Below, piece after piece: positions 8,576 through 18,382 of a stretch of DNA of 64,000 nt. Made by a program: the position numbers and the translations under genes. Position 1 is the stretch's first letter. Each line of letters starts with the position of its first letter. The DNA is from Thermosipho japonicus. Its GTDB lineage: Bacteria > Thermotogota > Thermotogae > Thermotogales > Fervidobacteriaceae. Where the stretch lies: NCBI RefSeq assembly GCF_014201655.1, contig NZ_JACHEX010000003.1, positions 1 through 64,000 on the forward strand, written 5' to 3'. Under the pieces are notes generated by a model that saw nothing but the letters and a program-made list of their open reading frames with translations, had not been told where the DNA came from and ran no database searches.

Positions 8576-9751
8576 TTACCACCAGGTATTAAATTCAACT
8601 GAGACTATCTTTTTAAACGTATTTACATTGTAAAAATCTCCATTTCCAACCATTATCTTAAGCTCTCCATTTGAAAAAGCATTAGACTTTAATTCAAAAT
8701 ATGCAGTAGCACGTTTTTCATAAACACCATTTATTCTTTGAATTTTTCCAAACAAGTTAAACATACCAATTCTTTTTGACAACTCTAGATAATATACTTC
8801 TCCTAGTGTTCCAACAGTATTATGCGCAGGCTTTCCAAATGAATAAGATAACTTACCATTTATATCAAAAAGATTGAATGGTACATTAACTGAAACATTA
8901 AAATCTCCCCATTTATCTGGCGTTAGTCCAAATTCATCAAATCCATCCTTTGAAAAGGATATAGAAAATGCTGAAAAATCATAGCTTAACCCCGCATTAC
9001 TATATTTAAGAAAGTTATCTCCATTTTTATCACTTTTTAAATTTGTCCAAATAGTACCTTTTTGCATGTTATACCAAATATTAACAACATATCTGTTTTC
9101 AAGGCTTATGTTAGTATAATCCGCAAGTAAAACATTAGAGCCTGAAAATGTTATTTTAACACCCCATTTCCAATCTTTCTCAGATAAACCAACTTGTAAA
9201 ATGCTTTTTTCAAAAGAATAGTCACTATAATCTGTATACACCGCTTCAAATAAATAATTTAAGCCTTTTTGAAGTGTAAATTCTAACATATAATCTTTAA
9301 CATTATCTCTTAAACTGTATAAAAGCTTAAAGTTATTTGATGCATATTTAAAATAATTTAGTTTCAAACTGTTAAAAGAGTAAAAATAAAAATTTGAGTA
9401 ACTTGCAACAAATCCATCTGAGCCCATGTCAAACTTGTATAATCCCAACAAATCATCAGTTTCTCCAAATACCCTATTTTTATAAACATTTATCCCAAAG
9501 TTATCTTTGTAAAAATTAACTTCTGCTGAATCCAGCCTATCGTCTTTTAAAGAAAAGGTTGCCGAAAAATCACTTCCCAACCCCGAAAGATTTGTCCAAA
9601 ATTCTGTGTAGGTATTATAACTTGGTAAAAATGTTGGAAAGTCATTAGTAAAGTCTGCCACAAATGTAAACTTAAATGAATATGAAGGAGAAACACTGGC
9701 AAAATATATACAAGTTATTAAAATAGAAAATACTATAAATATTTTCTTCAC
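8576..9751 (-). CDS. Predicted outer-envelope beta-barrel protein
   Basis: 391 residues, starting with GTG behind a GAGGTG ribosome-binding site. A signal peptide (about 1-20) is followed by a sequence made almost entirely of amphipathic beta-strands rich in Tyr, Phe, Asn and Ser. It has no cysteine clusters or known catalytic motif and ends in aromatic residues (FNTWW). This resembles porin-like or sheath barrel proteins, which diverge too quickly to name by eye. It lies 13 bp after a lipoprotein gene and 15 bp before the glycogen-binding barrel gene, so the three are probably co-transcribed and assembled together. The function is not recognised beyond location. Confidence 0.6.
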   Translation of the reverse strand: MKKIFIVFSILITCIYFASVSPSYSFKFTFVADFTNDFPTFLPSYNTYTEFWTNLSGLGSDFSATFSLKDDRLDSAEVNFYKDNFGINVYKNRVFGETDDLLGLYKFDMGSDGFVASYSNFYFYSFNSLKLNYFKYASNNFKLLYSLRDNVKDYMLEFTLQKGLNYLFEAVYTDYSDYSFEKSILQVGLSEKDWKWGVKITFSGSNVLLADYTNISLENRYVVNIWYNMQKGTIWTNLKSDKNGDNFLKYSNAGLSYDFSAFSISFSKDGFDEFGLTPDKWGDFNVSVNVPFNLFDINGKLSYSFGKPAHNTVGTLGEVYYLELSKRIGMFNLFGKIQRINGVYEKRATAYFELKSNAFSNGELKIMVGNGDFYNVNTFKKIVSVEFNTWW

Positions 9752-9764
9752 TTTATCACCTCAC

Positions 9765-10445
9765 TTATTTAACAAATGCCTTTAAAATACTTAACTGTGG
9801 GTAGTATTCAACAACAATTGAACTTCCATCTTTATCAGCAACAAAGTATCCATCTTGTCCCATACCTGCGTTGTAATTTTTACCATCAAATTGTTCTTCC
9901 CAAGGCTTCCAATCAGAGTTTCTCGCTATCTTAAAATAAAAACCTTCTCCTTTTGAAACTTCTCTTTCTATTTCATAAACATATTTATCATCAACTTTTG
10001 ACATCTTTGATAAAGTCCAACTGTTAAACTCACCTGCACAGTACCAATCTCCCATTTCTTTCTCACTATCACCTGCACCAACTGCATAACCATCGTGCAT
10101 TAAATTAGGAGAAGCATATATTGTAATTGAAGTAGCATCGCCTAGATTTTCTTGCCATACAGGAACTGAGGATTGAATTTTTGATTCTCCAGTCCCTACA
10201 TATATAACTTTATACCATCCAATATGCCCTGAACTTCCCTCAGTAAATGTTATTGAAGAAACAGGAAGTTCAAACATATAAAACCCATTGTTCAATTGCA
10301 TCTTATCTTTTTCAGTTGGCATCCAATTGTTCCAATCACCAGCAACATACATTCCTGAATCAAGTGATAAATTAAATAAAGTCATACATCCAAAAAATAT
10401 AAAAAATAAGACAAAAATTGAAGTGAACAAAAGATATTTTTTCAC
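9765..10445 (-). CDS. Lipoprotein with two AMPK/CBM48-like carbohydrate-binding modules
   Basis: About 226 residues. I place the start at GTG 10445, seven bases after GGAGGTG, because the longer frame begins with TTG inside that ribosome-binding site. The signal peptide ends in a lipobox (FIFFGC). Two E-set modules follow: one with MYVAGDWNNWMPTEKDKM and one with YCAGEFNSWTLSKM and a Trp-rich strand (SDWKPWEEQF). Both have the [A]G.[FW]N.W core shared with the modules of the 6662-8560 protein. It is probably an envelope-anchored alpha-glucan-binding protein. It is first in a run with two barrel-like proteins and could hand ligands to them (inference). Confidence 0.65.
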   Translation of the reverse strand: MKKYLLFTSIFVLFFIFFGCMTLFNLSLDSGMYVAGDWNNWMPTEKDKMQLNNGFYMFELPVSSITFTEGSSGHIGWYKVIYVGTGESKIQSSVPVWQENLGDATSITIYASPNLMHDGYAVGAGDSEKEMGDWYCAGEFNSWTLSKMSKVDDKYVYEIEREVSKGEGFYFKIARNSDWKPWEEQFDGKNYNAGMGQDGYFVADKDGSSIVVEYYPQLSILKAFVK

Positions 10446-10472
10446 ACTTTTCACCTCCAAAGCCCAATAACA

Positions 10473-10492
10473 ATGGGGGCATATGCCCCCAT
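10473..10492 (-). terminator. Hairpin after the 10519-12429 lipoprotein gene
   Basis: A perfect palindrome ATGGGGGCAT / ATGCCCCCAT lies in the 73-bp gap. Only a weak T-rich tail (ATTGTTATT) follows on the minus strand, so it may be an attenuator or mRNA-stabilising stem rather than a full terminator. Confidence 0.5.
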
Positions 10493-10518
10493 CAAATATT
10501 CATTCAATAATAACTAGC

Positions 10519-12429
10519 TTATTTTACATCATAAGTTAAAAATCCATCAATTGTAATTGGCGTGTCCCATTGCCATCCATCTGGATAAACTATGTCAGGC
10601 ATTGTATCTGGTGCAGATGAACCATCACCACCTACAACAAAGGCAGCAATTTTTATTTGTGTTGGTTTTCCAGAAGCAAATCCCAAATCACTCCATGGAA
10701 TCTTTACCTCAGTTACTGAACCAACAGTCTTACCTTCATGTGTCTTTTCTGTACAAGTATTACCTTCTACTGTATAGAAATGCCTATTCCCGTCATCATT
10801 ATTCCAAGAAGCAACAAATGCGTCATTTTCAAATCCTTGAAGTGTAATCTTTCTTGCCCATGCGCTCATTTGTGAAAGATCTGTTGCTCCTTGCGTATCA
10901 TTTCCTAAATCCATAACTAAGAGCCATCCATTGCCTGATACAGATACATCAATTCCTAAATAAAGATAAGAATCATTGTTCCAAACTTTAATTTGTTTTA
11001 GCTCATTATCAGCACCCCACTGTGAATCGTTCGTTGCATCATTAAATACTGCAGAATCAGCTGGAAAATCGGACAAATCACCATTTAAAGGAATATCAAT
11101 TCCTTCAGTAATATCATCTACACTTCTTGGAACAACTTTATACCTATCGTAATTCCACATTATTACACCTTTAACAGTATATTCTACACCAGTTTTCCAG
11201 TCATATCCAACATAATCTTTTACAGTAATTTCTGTACCATCACTTAAGAAAGTAACATTATCATACGTATCCGTAGATTCTACAGTACCAGTGAATACCA
11301 CAAGCTTTCCATACAATGGAGATGCATCATCAATAAATGTTCCGGTTATATCCATTGGTGCTGGATCAGGATTTCCTGTGCTAATAAGTTCTGAAGCATC
11401 TGGAACTATTTCAAAATCATGACCATAAACTGATGCTTCTCCTGAAACTAAGACTAGATCCCCAAGACTAAAGACATCACCAATGCCAGATTTATATACC
11501 TTTATTGCATCAGTATCATCTTGTATAAAAGCATAATCTTTCCATGGTTGACTTGAATTGTGGTATGTATAAGTCACAACACCACGAACCGTTGTTGTAA
11601 ATGTTGCACTGTCATCAGCAAGCAATCTTTCTTTGACATTTGCTATTGTTTCAATAGTTGTACTCTTTAATGGTTCAAAACTTACTTTACTGTGATGTGC
11701 ATCAAAAATTACTTTAAATTCCTTTACATTTTCATCAAAATTAAATGTTCCATTATCACCCGTTGCATAATAATTTTTTCCATTAAATGCTAATACCTTT
11801 AATGTATCAGTAATATCCCAATTATCTCCTGACCAAATTTTGTATTCAATATTTTTTACATAATCACTTGCTGTAACCGTTGCTTCAAAAACTCCATTGC
11901 CCATATTTTCCATCTTCATATGCGACCAGTCTGTCACTGTTCCGACAAAATAATAATCACGCTTATCTTTTAAATTATCCCCAAAACCAATAATTGTATT
12001 GGTTGAATCTGGAATAGTTGCATAAAATTCCACTTTGTCTGTATCTAAAAGAGCATCAAAATCTTCTTTTAAAAATGGCACAGAAGGATCATAAGGTCCT
12101 GTACCACCATATACGATCCAAGTTTTAGTTGCTTGAGGATCAACTACCTTTACAACAGTCCACCAATACACTCCATCTTTATCTTTTCCTTCTAAAACAT
12201 TTGAAAGATCAGATTTTGCAATAGAAAGCTTATATTCATTTTCTGCCACTTCACTCATCTTTAAACCCGGTAGAACTGTTATATCTTCTGCTCCATCAGA
12301 AGCCTTATATTGAAAATTAAATGCAACGTAATATCCTGGCTCTAATTCAGCACTTTTAGGTGCTAAAAAACATCCAAATAGTAAGAATAATAATAAAACA
12401 ACTGACGACAACAATAGAAACTTTTTCAT
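10519..12429 (-). CDS. Large envelope lipoprotein with E-set-like, OB-fold and CBM9-like regions
   Basis: About 636 residues. ATG 12429 is preferred over an upstream in-frame ATG because a GGGGAGGGA ribosome-binding site lies six bases before it and the signal peptide begins there. The lipobox is LLFGC. Residues about 20-260 hold beta-rich regions with a starch-binding-like pattern (YYFVGTVTDWSHMKMENMG). Residues about 265-440 hold two OB-fold-like units (VRGVVTYTY...AFIQDDTDAIKVY...LVSGEASVYG and KLVVFTGTVE...YTVKGVIMW). The last 190 residues resemble a CBM9/DOMON-like sandwich (WNNDSYLYLGIDV, WSDLGF). The OB unit is shared with the 13453 and 15112 products. The likely role is surface ligand binding; no enzyme motif is seen. 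Confidence 0.6.
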   Translation of the reverse strand: MKKFLLLSSVVLLLFLLFGCFLAPKSAELEPGYYVAFNFQYKASDGAEDITVLPGLKMSEVAENEYKLSIAKSDLSNVLEGKDKDGVYWWTVVKVVDPQATKTWIVYGGTGPYDPSVPFLKEDFDALLDTDKVEFYATIPDSTNTIIGFGDNLKDKRDYYFVGTVTDWSHMKMENMGNGVFEATVTASDYVKNIEYKIWSGDNWDITDTLKVLAFNGKNYYATGDNGTFNFDENVKEFKVIFDAHHSKVSFEPLKSTTIETIANVKERLLADDSATFTTTVRGVVTYTYHNSSQPWKDYAFIQDDTDAIKVYKSGIGDVFSLGDLVLVSGEASVYGHDFEIVPDASELISTGNPDPAPMDITGTFIDDASPLYGKLVVFTGTVESTDTYDNVTFLSDGTEITVKDYVGYDWKTGVEYTVKGVIMWNYDRYKVVPRSVDDITEGIDIPLNGDLSDFPADSAVFNDATNDSQWGADNELKQIKVWNNDSYLYLGIDVSVSGNGWLLVMDLGNDTQGATDLSQMSAWARKITLQGFENDAFVASWNNDDGNRHFYTVEGNTCTEKTHEGKTVGSVTEVKIPWSDLGFASGKPTQIKIAAFVVGGDGSSAPDTMPDIVYPDGWQWDTPITIDGFLTYDVK

Positions 12430-12487
12430 CTTACATCCCTCCCCAAAATTACAATTTCGCAATTTCATATTATATTACTATGCCTAT

Positions 12488-12536
12488 ATAAAAAAAAACA
12501 AACCTTGGAACGAGTTCCAAAATCGTTCCAAGGTTG
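12488..12536 (-). terminator. Strong terminator after the thermonuclease gene
   Basis: The stem CCTTGGAACGA / TCGTTCCAAGG is perfect and is followed on the minus strand by TTTG and nine T. It separates the 12563 gene from the 10519 gene. Confidence 0.9.
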
Positions 12537-12562
12537 ATTTACAAAATTTTACCTACATTTGT

Positions 12563-13396
12563 TTAATTTAACACAACTATTTCATTCGGGCTTCTAAGCA
12601 ATATTTCTGGTTTATTATCATCAAACCAAAGTTCTCCATAGAATCTTACTTTTTTACCTTTAATGGAATATAAGTTATAATCTTTGAAAAAATATTCATA
12701 TTCACCATCGCGAATGGAAATTTCAAACCAATCACAATCAATATAGTAGTGATATCCACCATTACTATGGTAATTTTTTCTTATATCTTTCACTGTTCCT
12801 TCTAGAAAAACGATCTTACCTTCAAGTGAGCTTGTTATTTGAGCCTTACTACTTAAAATCTTTGCTGAATTCCATTTTGAAAATATTCCTTTTTTATTTT
12901 CAAAGGCATAGTTATAAGCTTGAACAAGCCTTGGAGTTAATTCACTATCATCATTATCAAAATATATTAAAGGTCTTGCATATCCTTCCATTAAAACTGA
13001 CTCTTCATAGAATATATAACCATTTTCACTATTTTTTCCAAAAACATAAGCTAGAGTTCTACCATATCCATCATTTCCTACAACCTTTAAATATATCTCG
13101 TATTTGCTGACAAAATCTTCTAAAAACCTTTTTGCATCCTCTCCGTACTCACCAACTGGTTTACTACCTGCATGAGTTTCTGGAGTATCAATTCCAACAA
13201 TTCTCACTTTTTTGTACTCTCCATTTACATATCCATAGAAAGTATCGCCATCAACAATGTGAACCACATCTAACTTTACAAATCCACTATCATCTTTAAT
13301 GGGACTTAAAAAGTCTATAGCATCAATATCTATACAAGAAAACAACGTAATTAAGACACTAAATAACAAAATTGGCAAAAGCTTTTTCAAATCCAT
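12563..13396 (-). CDS. Lipoprotein thermonuclease (SNase family) with C-terminal OB-fold
   Basis: 277 residues. The signal peptide ends in a lipobox (LITLFSC, Cys 21), so the mature protein should be anchored in the envelope. Residues about 38-185 are a staphylococcal-nuclease domain. The motif VVHIVDGDT holds metal-binding Asp, VRIVGIDTPET gives R65 and E73, and YGRTLAYV gives R113. These correspond to the catalytic Arg35, Glu43 and Arg87 of the S. aureus enzyme. Residues about 190-275 form an OB-fold-like unit (VFLEGTVKDIRKN...KKVRFYGELWF) like those in its neighbours. It probably cleaves DNA and RNA outside the cell or in the periplasm, with calcium. OB plus SNase is the pairing found in the Bacillus nuclease YhcR. 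Confidence 0.87.
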   Translation of the reverse strand: MDLKKLLPILLFSVLITLFSCIDIDAIDFLSPIKDDSGFVKLDVVHIVDGDTFYGYVNGEYKKVRIVGIDTPETHAGSKPVGEYGEDAKRFLEDFVSKYEIYLKVVGNDGYGRTLAYVFGKNSENGYIFYEESVLMEGYARPLIYFDNDDSELTPRLVQAYNYAFENKKGIFSKWNSAKILSSKAQITSSLEGKIVFLEGTVKDIRKNYHSNGGYHYYIDCDWFEISIRDGEYEYFFKDYNLYSIKGKKVRFYGELWFDDNKPEILLRSPNEIVVLN

Positions 13397-13427
13397 ACTG
13401 CTCCCTTCTTCTTTTACTTTTTAAAAT

Positions 13428-13447
13428 GTGCCACCTAAAGGTGGCAC
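13428..13447 (-). terminator. Hairpin after the 13453-15045 gene
   Basis: A perfect stem GTGCCACC / GGTGGCAC with a four-base loop is followed on the minus strand by ATTTT. It lies between two co-directional envelope genes. Confidence 0.65.
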
Positions 13448-13452
13448 AATTA

Positions 13453-15045
13453 TTATTTTAAAATCTCTACATCAAATTGACCTCTAGGCAAAATTTCATA
13501 TTCACCTTTATACAAAGTAAGGATTCCTGTAACTTTAACCTTTGAACCTACCGACAAATTAGAAATATCTATATTTGTACCTTTCTTTAAATAAACTTTT
13601 ATTAGAAATTCCCCTGTATCCACTACAAAATCATATTTTCTTTTTTCTTTTACTACTCCTTCAACGTAAACTAAGCTTGACAAAAAGACATCTGAAAGGC
13701 TTGTTAAAACATCTGCTTTTGGCTTATCTTTTCCAACAACTTCTATTGAATCAGCAACAAGTTCTACTATTCCATTCCACAATTTACTTTTTCCAGTTAC
13801 TACAACAACGTCACCTGTTTCTAAGCTTTCTGTAAATGATGGTGCATAAATCATGAGTCCTGAAACTTCATCCTGAATGTAAAAGCTACCTTTTCCAAGT
13901 AAATCTTTTGGAGAAGTCACTATTCCTTTAACAGTATATATAGCTCCTTCCTGGCCAAAAGCAACATCCATCAAAGAAGAATAGGATGTTTTTTCACCAA
14001 TCTGTTTTTCAACTTTTTCGGCACTAATGTTTTCTTTTTTGCCAAAGGAAAAGTTTAAAAGATTTTCAAAATCAAGTGAGTAGAAATAATTTAACTCAAC
14101 AGCTATAAGCTGTTTTCCACCGAAGCTGTCTCCACTTAACAAATCTCCATTTCCAACCTTTAGAGTAAAGTCTTTATATGATAACTTAGCACCATATAAA
14201 GGTAGCATGTTTGATTCAACCCACACACTATTGTACCTTACAAATATTCCAAGAACATAATCATTAAGGTGATAATCTAAATCGGCATAAATTGCCCAAT
14301 CATTGCTATTAAGAAGTTTGTCTATAGGATCTCCCGTTTGAAAATCTACATCATATACATTTGCACCAATTTTTAAAAACTGAGTTGATAATTCAAAATT
14401 GTTATATTTTGCTCTTGCACCCACTAAATATGAAAATTCCATTAAATTATCAGTTTTTGCTGAAAGTGCTCCCCACATATCTAAAGAAATATTTCCAAAG
14501 TTAAATTCCTTATTCATATCCGCCGATAATTGATTGTACCTATTTTCATAATAAACTCCAAAGTCATAACCAAAAAGATCAATCTTTGAAAATGCAGCAA
14601 AGGTATTATTATCAAGGTTATAAGCACCACCTAAATTAAACACACCATATCTTGCAAATAGACCTAATCCATAATAATCAAATTTTAATCCTCCAACTCT
14701 TAATCCATCCAATTTTTCAGTTTGTGTGCTTTTTAAGCGGGCCTTTAAAGCATCAATCGTTAAATCAACTCCAAAAATGTTAAATTTTCCTTCAAGGTAG
14801 TAATACCTTGGCTTTGCTATAGAAAAATCCCCTATATTCCAAACATCATGTGAAAGTGCCAAATAGTCATTAACTTTAAATTTAAGAAAATCAAATGGTT
14901 TATAGGTTGCATATAATATTGGAAAATTATCAAAAGAGCCATCATTTAAACCAATTGTCATAAGATTTAAAACTGATAAGGAAAAATTCCCCGCAAATAC
15001 TATAAAAGAAAATAGTACCATCAATGTTATTAAAAACTTCTTCAT
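13453..15045 (-). CDS. Beta-barrel-like envelope protein with two C-terminal OB-folds
   Basis: About 530 residues. ATG 15045 is chosen because GGGAGGG lies six bases upstream and the signal peptide (MKKFLITLMVLFSFIVFAG) begins there. Residues about 20-345 are alternating beta-strands rich in Tyr, Asn and Phe (porin or sheath-like). Residues about 370-530 carry two OB-fold-like units. The first reads YTVKGIVTSP...SFYIQDEVSGLMIYA...GDVVVVTGKSKLWNG, and a second begins near VYVEGVVKEKRKY. The same YIQD..G..VY..GD.V.V.G pattern occurs in the 10519 and 15112 products, so these proteins share a ligand-binding module. Together with the SNase lipoprotein this suggests nucleic-acid handling at the surface (inference). 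Confidence 0.62.
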   Translation of the reverse strand: MKKFLITLMVLFSFIVFAGNFSLSVLNLMTIGLNDGSFDNFPILYATYKPFDFLKFKVNDYLALSHDVWNIGDFSIAKPRYYYLEGKFNIFGVDLTIDALKARLKSTQTEKLDGLRVGGLKFDYYGLGLFARYGVFNLGGAYNLDNNTFAAFSKIDLFGYDFGVYYENRYNQLSADMNKEFNFGNISLDMWGALSAKTDNLMEFSYLVGARAKYNNFELSTQFLKIGANVYDVDFQTGDPIDKLLNSNDWAIYADLDYHLNDYVLGIFVRYNSVWVESNMLPLYGAKLSYKDFTLKVGNGDLLSGDSFGGKQLIAVELNYFYSLDFENLLNFSFGKKENISAEKVEKQIGEKTSYSSLMDVAFGQEGAIYTVKGIVTSPKDLLGKGSFYIQDEVSGLMIYAPSFTESLETGDVVVVTGKSKLWNGIVELVADSIEVVGKDKPKADVLTSLSDVFLSSLVYVEGVVKEKRKYDFVVDTGEFLIKVYLKKGTNIDISNLSVGSKVKVTGILTLYKGEYEILPRGQFDVEILK

Positions 15046-15064
15046 ATTTTTCCCTCCCGATAAT

Positions 15065-15089
15065 AATAGGGCCATAGGATGGCCCTATT
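15065..15089 (-). terminator. Hairpin after the 15112 lipoprotein gene
   Basis: The stem AATAGGGCCA / TGGCCCTATT has a five-base loop. On the minus strand only ATTAT follows, so termination is likely to be partial, allowing read-through into the barrel gene. Confidence 0.55.
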
Positions 15090-15111
15090 TTATTTAACTC
15101 TTTACTAGTAA

Positions 15112-15834
15112 TTAAAATTCAATATCATCTAAGTCTCTTGGATACAATCTCCACTCTCCGTAATATGCTGCCAGATATCCCGTAATTGTTGCAGGTTTGT
15201 CTGTACATGTTGCAATTGCTGTATAAGTGTAAACTGTAACTGTTGCACTACCAGACTCTACCGGATATTCTAATTCAAACTTTTTCCCATCATTATCCAA
15301 CGATGTTAATGTACCTTTTGCAGTTACAAATCTGTAATTCCATAAAGCTAAAGAAGTTGCATCTGTTGTTTCGCCAGCATCATTAAACAACCAACCATTC
15401 TTTAATCCAACGTTTAATACCACTGGTTCAGGCATTACTTCTGTAGCAGTACTAACAACTGTTACATTCTTCATTCTTAAATTTCCATGATATGTATCTT
15501 TATACAAAGCACCTCTCACGGTCACTTTATCTCCAACGTTTAAATTTGCAGATGAAATATCTTTGATATATAATCCAGCTGTTGCATCAGCAATAATTCC
15601 ATATCCATATGTAGAACCAATATACTTATAAACTAACACACCTGTAACTGTTGCATCAGAGGTTTCATTAAACAAATAATCCAATTTTGAAGCTATAATT
15701 CCATCAAAACCTAAATTAGTCCCTCCTGAATTTTCATCTCCATCATTGTTATTAGGAAGCTGCTGAAGACATCCTGAAAATACTATAAATATCACAAGCA
15801 AACCTGCTAAAAGTAAAAATAATCTTTTTTTCAT
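15112..15834 (-). CDS. OB-fold lipoprotein, first gene of the envelope cluster
   Basis: About 240 residues. ATG 15834 follows GGAGGTG by six bases and begins the signal peptide; the in-frame ATG further upstream lacks a site. The lipobox is FIVFSGC, followed by an Asn/Asp/Gly-rich linker. The mature part is two OB-fold-like units: TVTGVLVYKY...GIIADATAGLYIKDI...GDKVTVRGALYKD, and a second beginning near RFVTAKGTLTSL and ending with WRLYPRDLDDI. The pattern matches the YhcR-type OB units of the two neighbouring proteins. No catalytic motif is present. It is probably a surface-anchored binding protein working with the thermonuclease lipoprotein (inference). Confidence 0.65.
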   Translation of the reverse strand: MKKRLFLLLAGLLVIFIVFSGCLQQLPNNNDGDENSGGTNLGFDGIIASKLDYLFNETSDATVTGVLVYKYIGSTYGYGIIADATAGLYIKDISSANLNVGDKVTVRGALYKDTYHGNLRMKNVTVVSTATEVMPEPVVLNVGLKNGWLFNDAGETTDATSLALWNYRFVTAKGTLTSLDNDGKKFELEYPVESGSATVTVYTYTAIATCTDKPATITGYLAAYYGEWRLYPRDLDDIEF

Positions 15835-15976
15835 ACCCCACACCTCCTGTTTTGTTTTTAGCATATAATTGTATCAAAAAGTTACCTAAAAAGAAAATTA
15901 AAAAAAAGGTTATCATCTTCCATCTAATTAATATACCCTCTTTTATTTAAGCAATATTCAAGTTTATTTAAGTTTT

Positions 15977-16527
15977 TTAAAATTCATTCCAGAGACTTTC
16001 GCAACTTGTTGAAATCCCTATAGCACCATTTTCCAATAATAATTTTGCTTGTTCTTTTGTGGTAACAAGCCCACCCGAAATAATCGGTTGAACTATTTCT
16101 TCTTTAATCTTTTTCACAAGCTCTGGTATTAAACCAGGCAAAACTTCAACAAAATTAGCTTTGTGCTTTTTCACCTGCTCTATACCAGTTTGAAATGCTT
16201 TAGAATCTATTAAAAAAATCCTTTGAATAGCCATTAAATCTAATTTTCTTGCAAAATCAATCAAATTTGAACGTGTAGTTATTATCCCATCTGCGCCTAC
16301 AAATTCTTTAACCAACTTAACACTTGCCTTATCTTTTCCTATTCCTTCAACAAGATCCACGTGAACAAATACAAACTTTCCGTGCTCTTTTAATTTCTTG
16401 CACGCCCTTTTTATTTCAAATATATCTCCTTCAAGCAAAAACACAGAGCTTGCCTGCGTACTAATTATCTTTTCAACCATTTTTAAATTACGTATAGCAG
16501 GTACAATAGGATAAATAAACGGGTGCA

Positions 16528-16528
<1 letters not shown>
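15977..16528 (-). CDS. glpP: Glycerol uptake operon antiterminator
   Basis: 183 residues, typical of GlpP. It begins IYPIVPAIRNLK and contains FLLEGDIFEIK, HVDLVEGIGKD, VGADGIITT, VLPGLIPELV and PIISGGLVTT, the TIM-barrel-like signature of the family. In Bacillus, GlpP with glycerol-3-phosphate binds the mRNA leader of glpD and lets transcription pass a terminator. Here its start overlaps the glpK stop (TAATG), making it the last gene of the glp operon. The operon leader contains a matching terminator at 21056-21087, so GlpP probably controls its own operon. Confidence 0.92.
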
Positions 16529-18018
<1,490 letters not shown>

Positions 18019-18022
18019 CTAA

Positions 18023-18382
18023 TCATTTTTTAAGAACGGTTCTTGTAGCAATAAGGTTTGCACCGGTATTTAAAAGATCCTTTACTATTATATCACCCCT
18101 TTTAATAGGTGCTTGAACTTTTAAGCCTTTTATATACGAAATAGCCTCTTCTAACATTTTCTTAGGAATAGGTCTATCAGTCCTTGTTGAAACAAGATCC
18201 ATAACACCATTTTCTACCTTCACACTTATTGTAAGCATCCTTTGAGGATTTGTTACCTCATTTTTTGCATATTCAAATCCTCTTGGGCATCTATTCCCTT
18301 CTACCTTTATATCATCACCTTCCACATAAACAGTAAGCTCACAACCAATAGGACATGATATACAAGTTAGTTTTTTAGTCAA
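18023..18382 (-). CDS. DUF1667 cysteine-motif protein of the glycerol-3-phosphate oxidation operon
   Basis: 119 residues. The N-terminus has CISCPIGCELTV followed by NRCPRG, a four-cysteine arrangement characteristic of the DUF1667 family and likely to bind iron-sulfur or another metal. It overlaps the upstream FAD oxidoreductase by 8 bp. The same trio (GlpA-like dehydrogenase, FAD oxidoreductase, DUF1667) accompanies glycerol kinase in other anaerobes, so it is probably an electron-transfer subunit of a glycerol-3-phosphate dehydrogenase complex. Its biochemical role is inferred from context. Confidence 0.85.
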   Translation of the reverse strand: MTKKLTCISCPIGCELTVYVEGDDIKVEGNRCPRGFEYAKNEVTNPQRMLTISVKVENGVMDLVSTRTDRPIPKKMLEEAISYIKGLKVQAPIKRGDIIVKDLLNTGANLIATRTVLKK

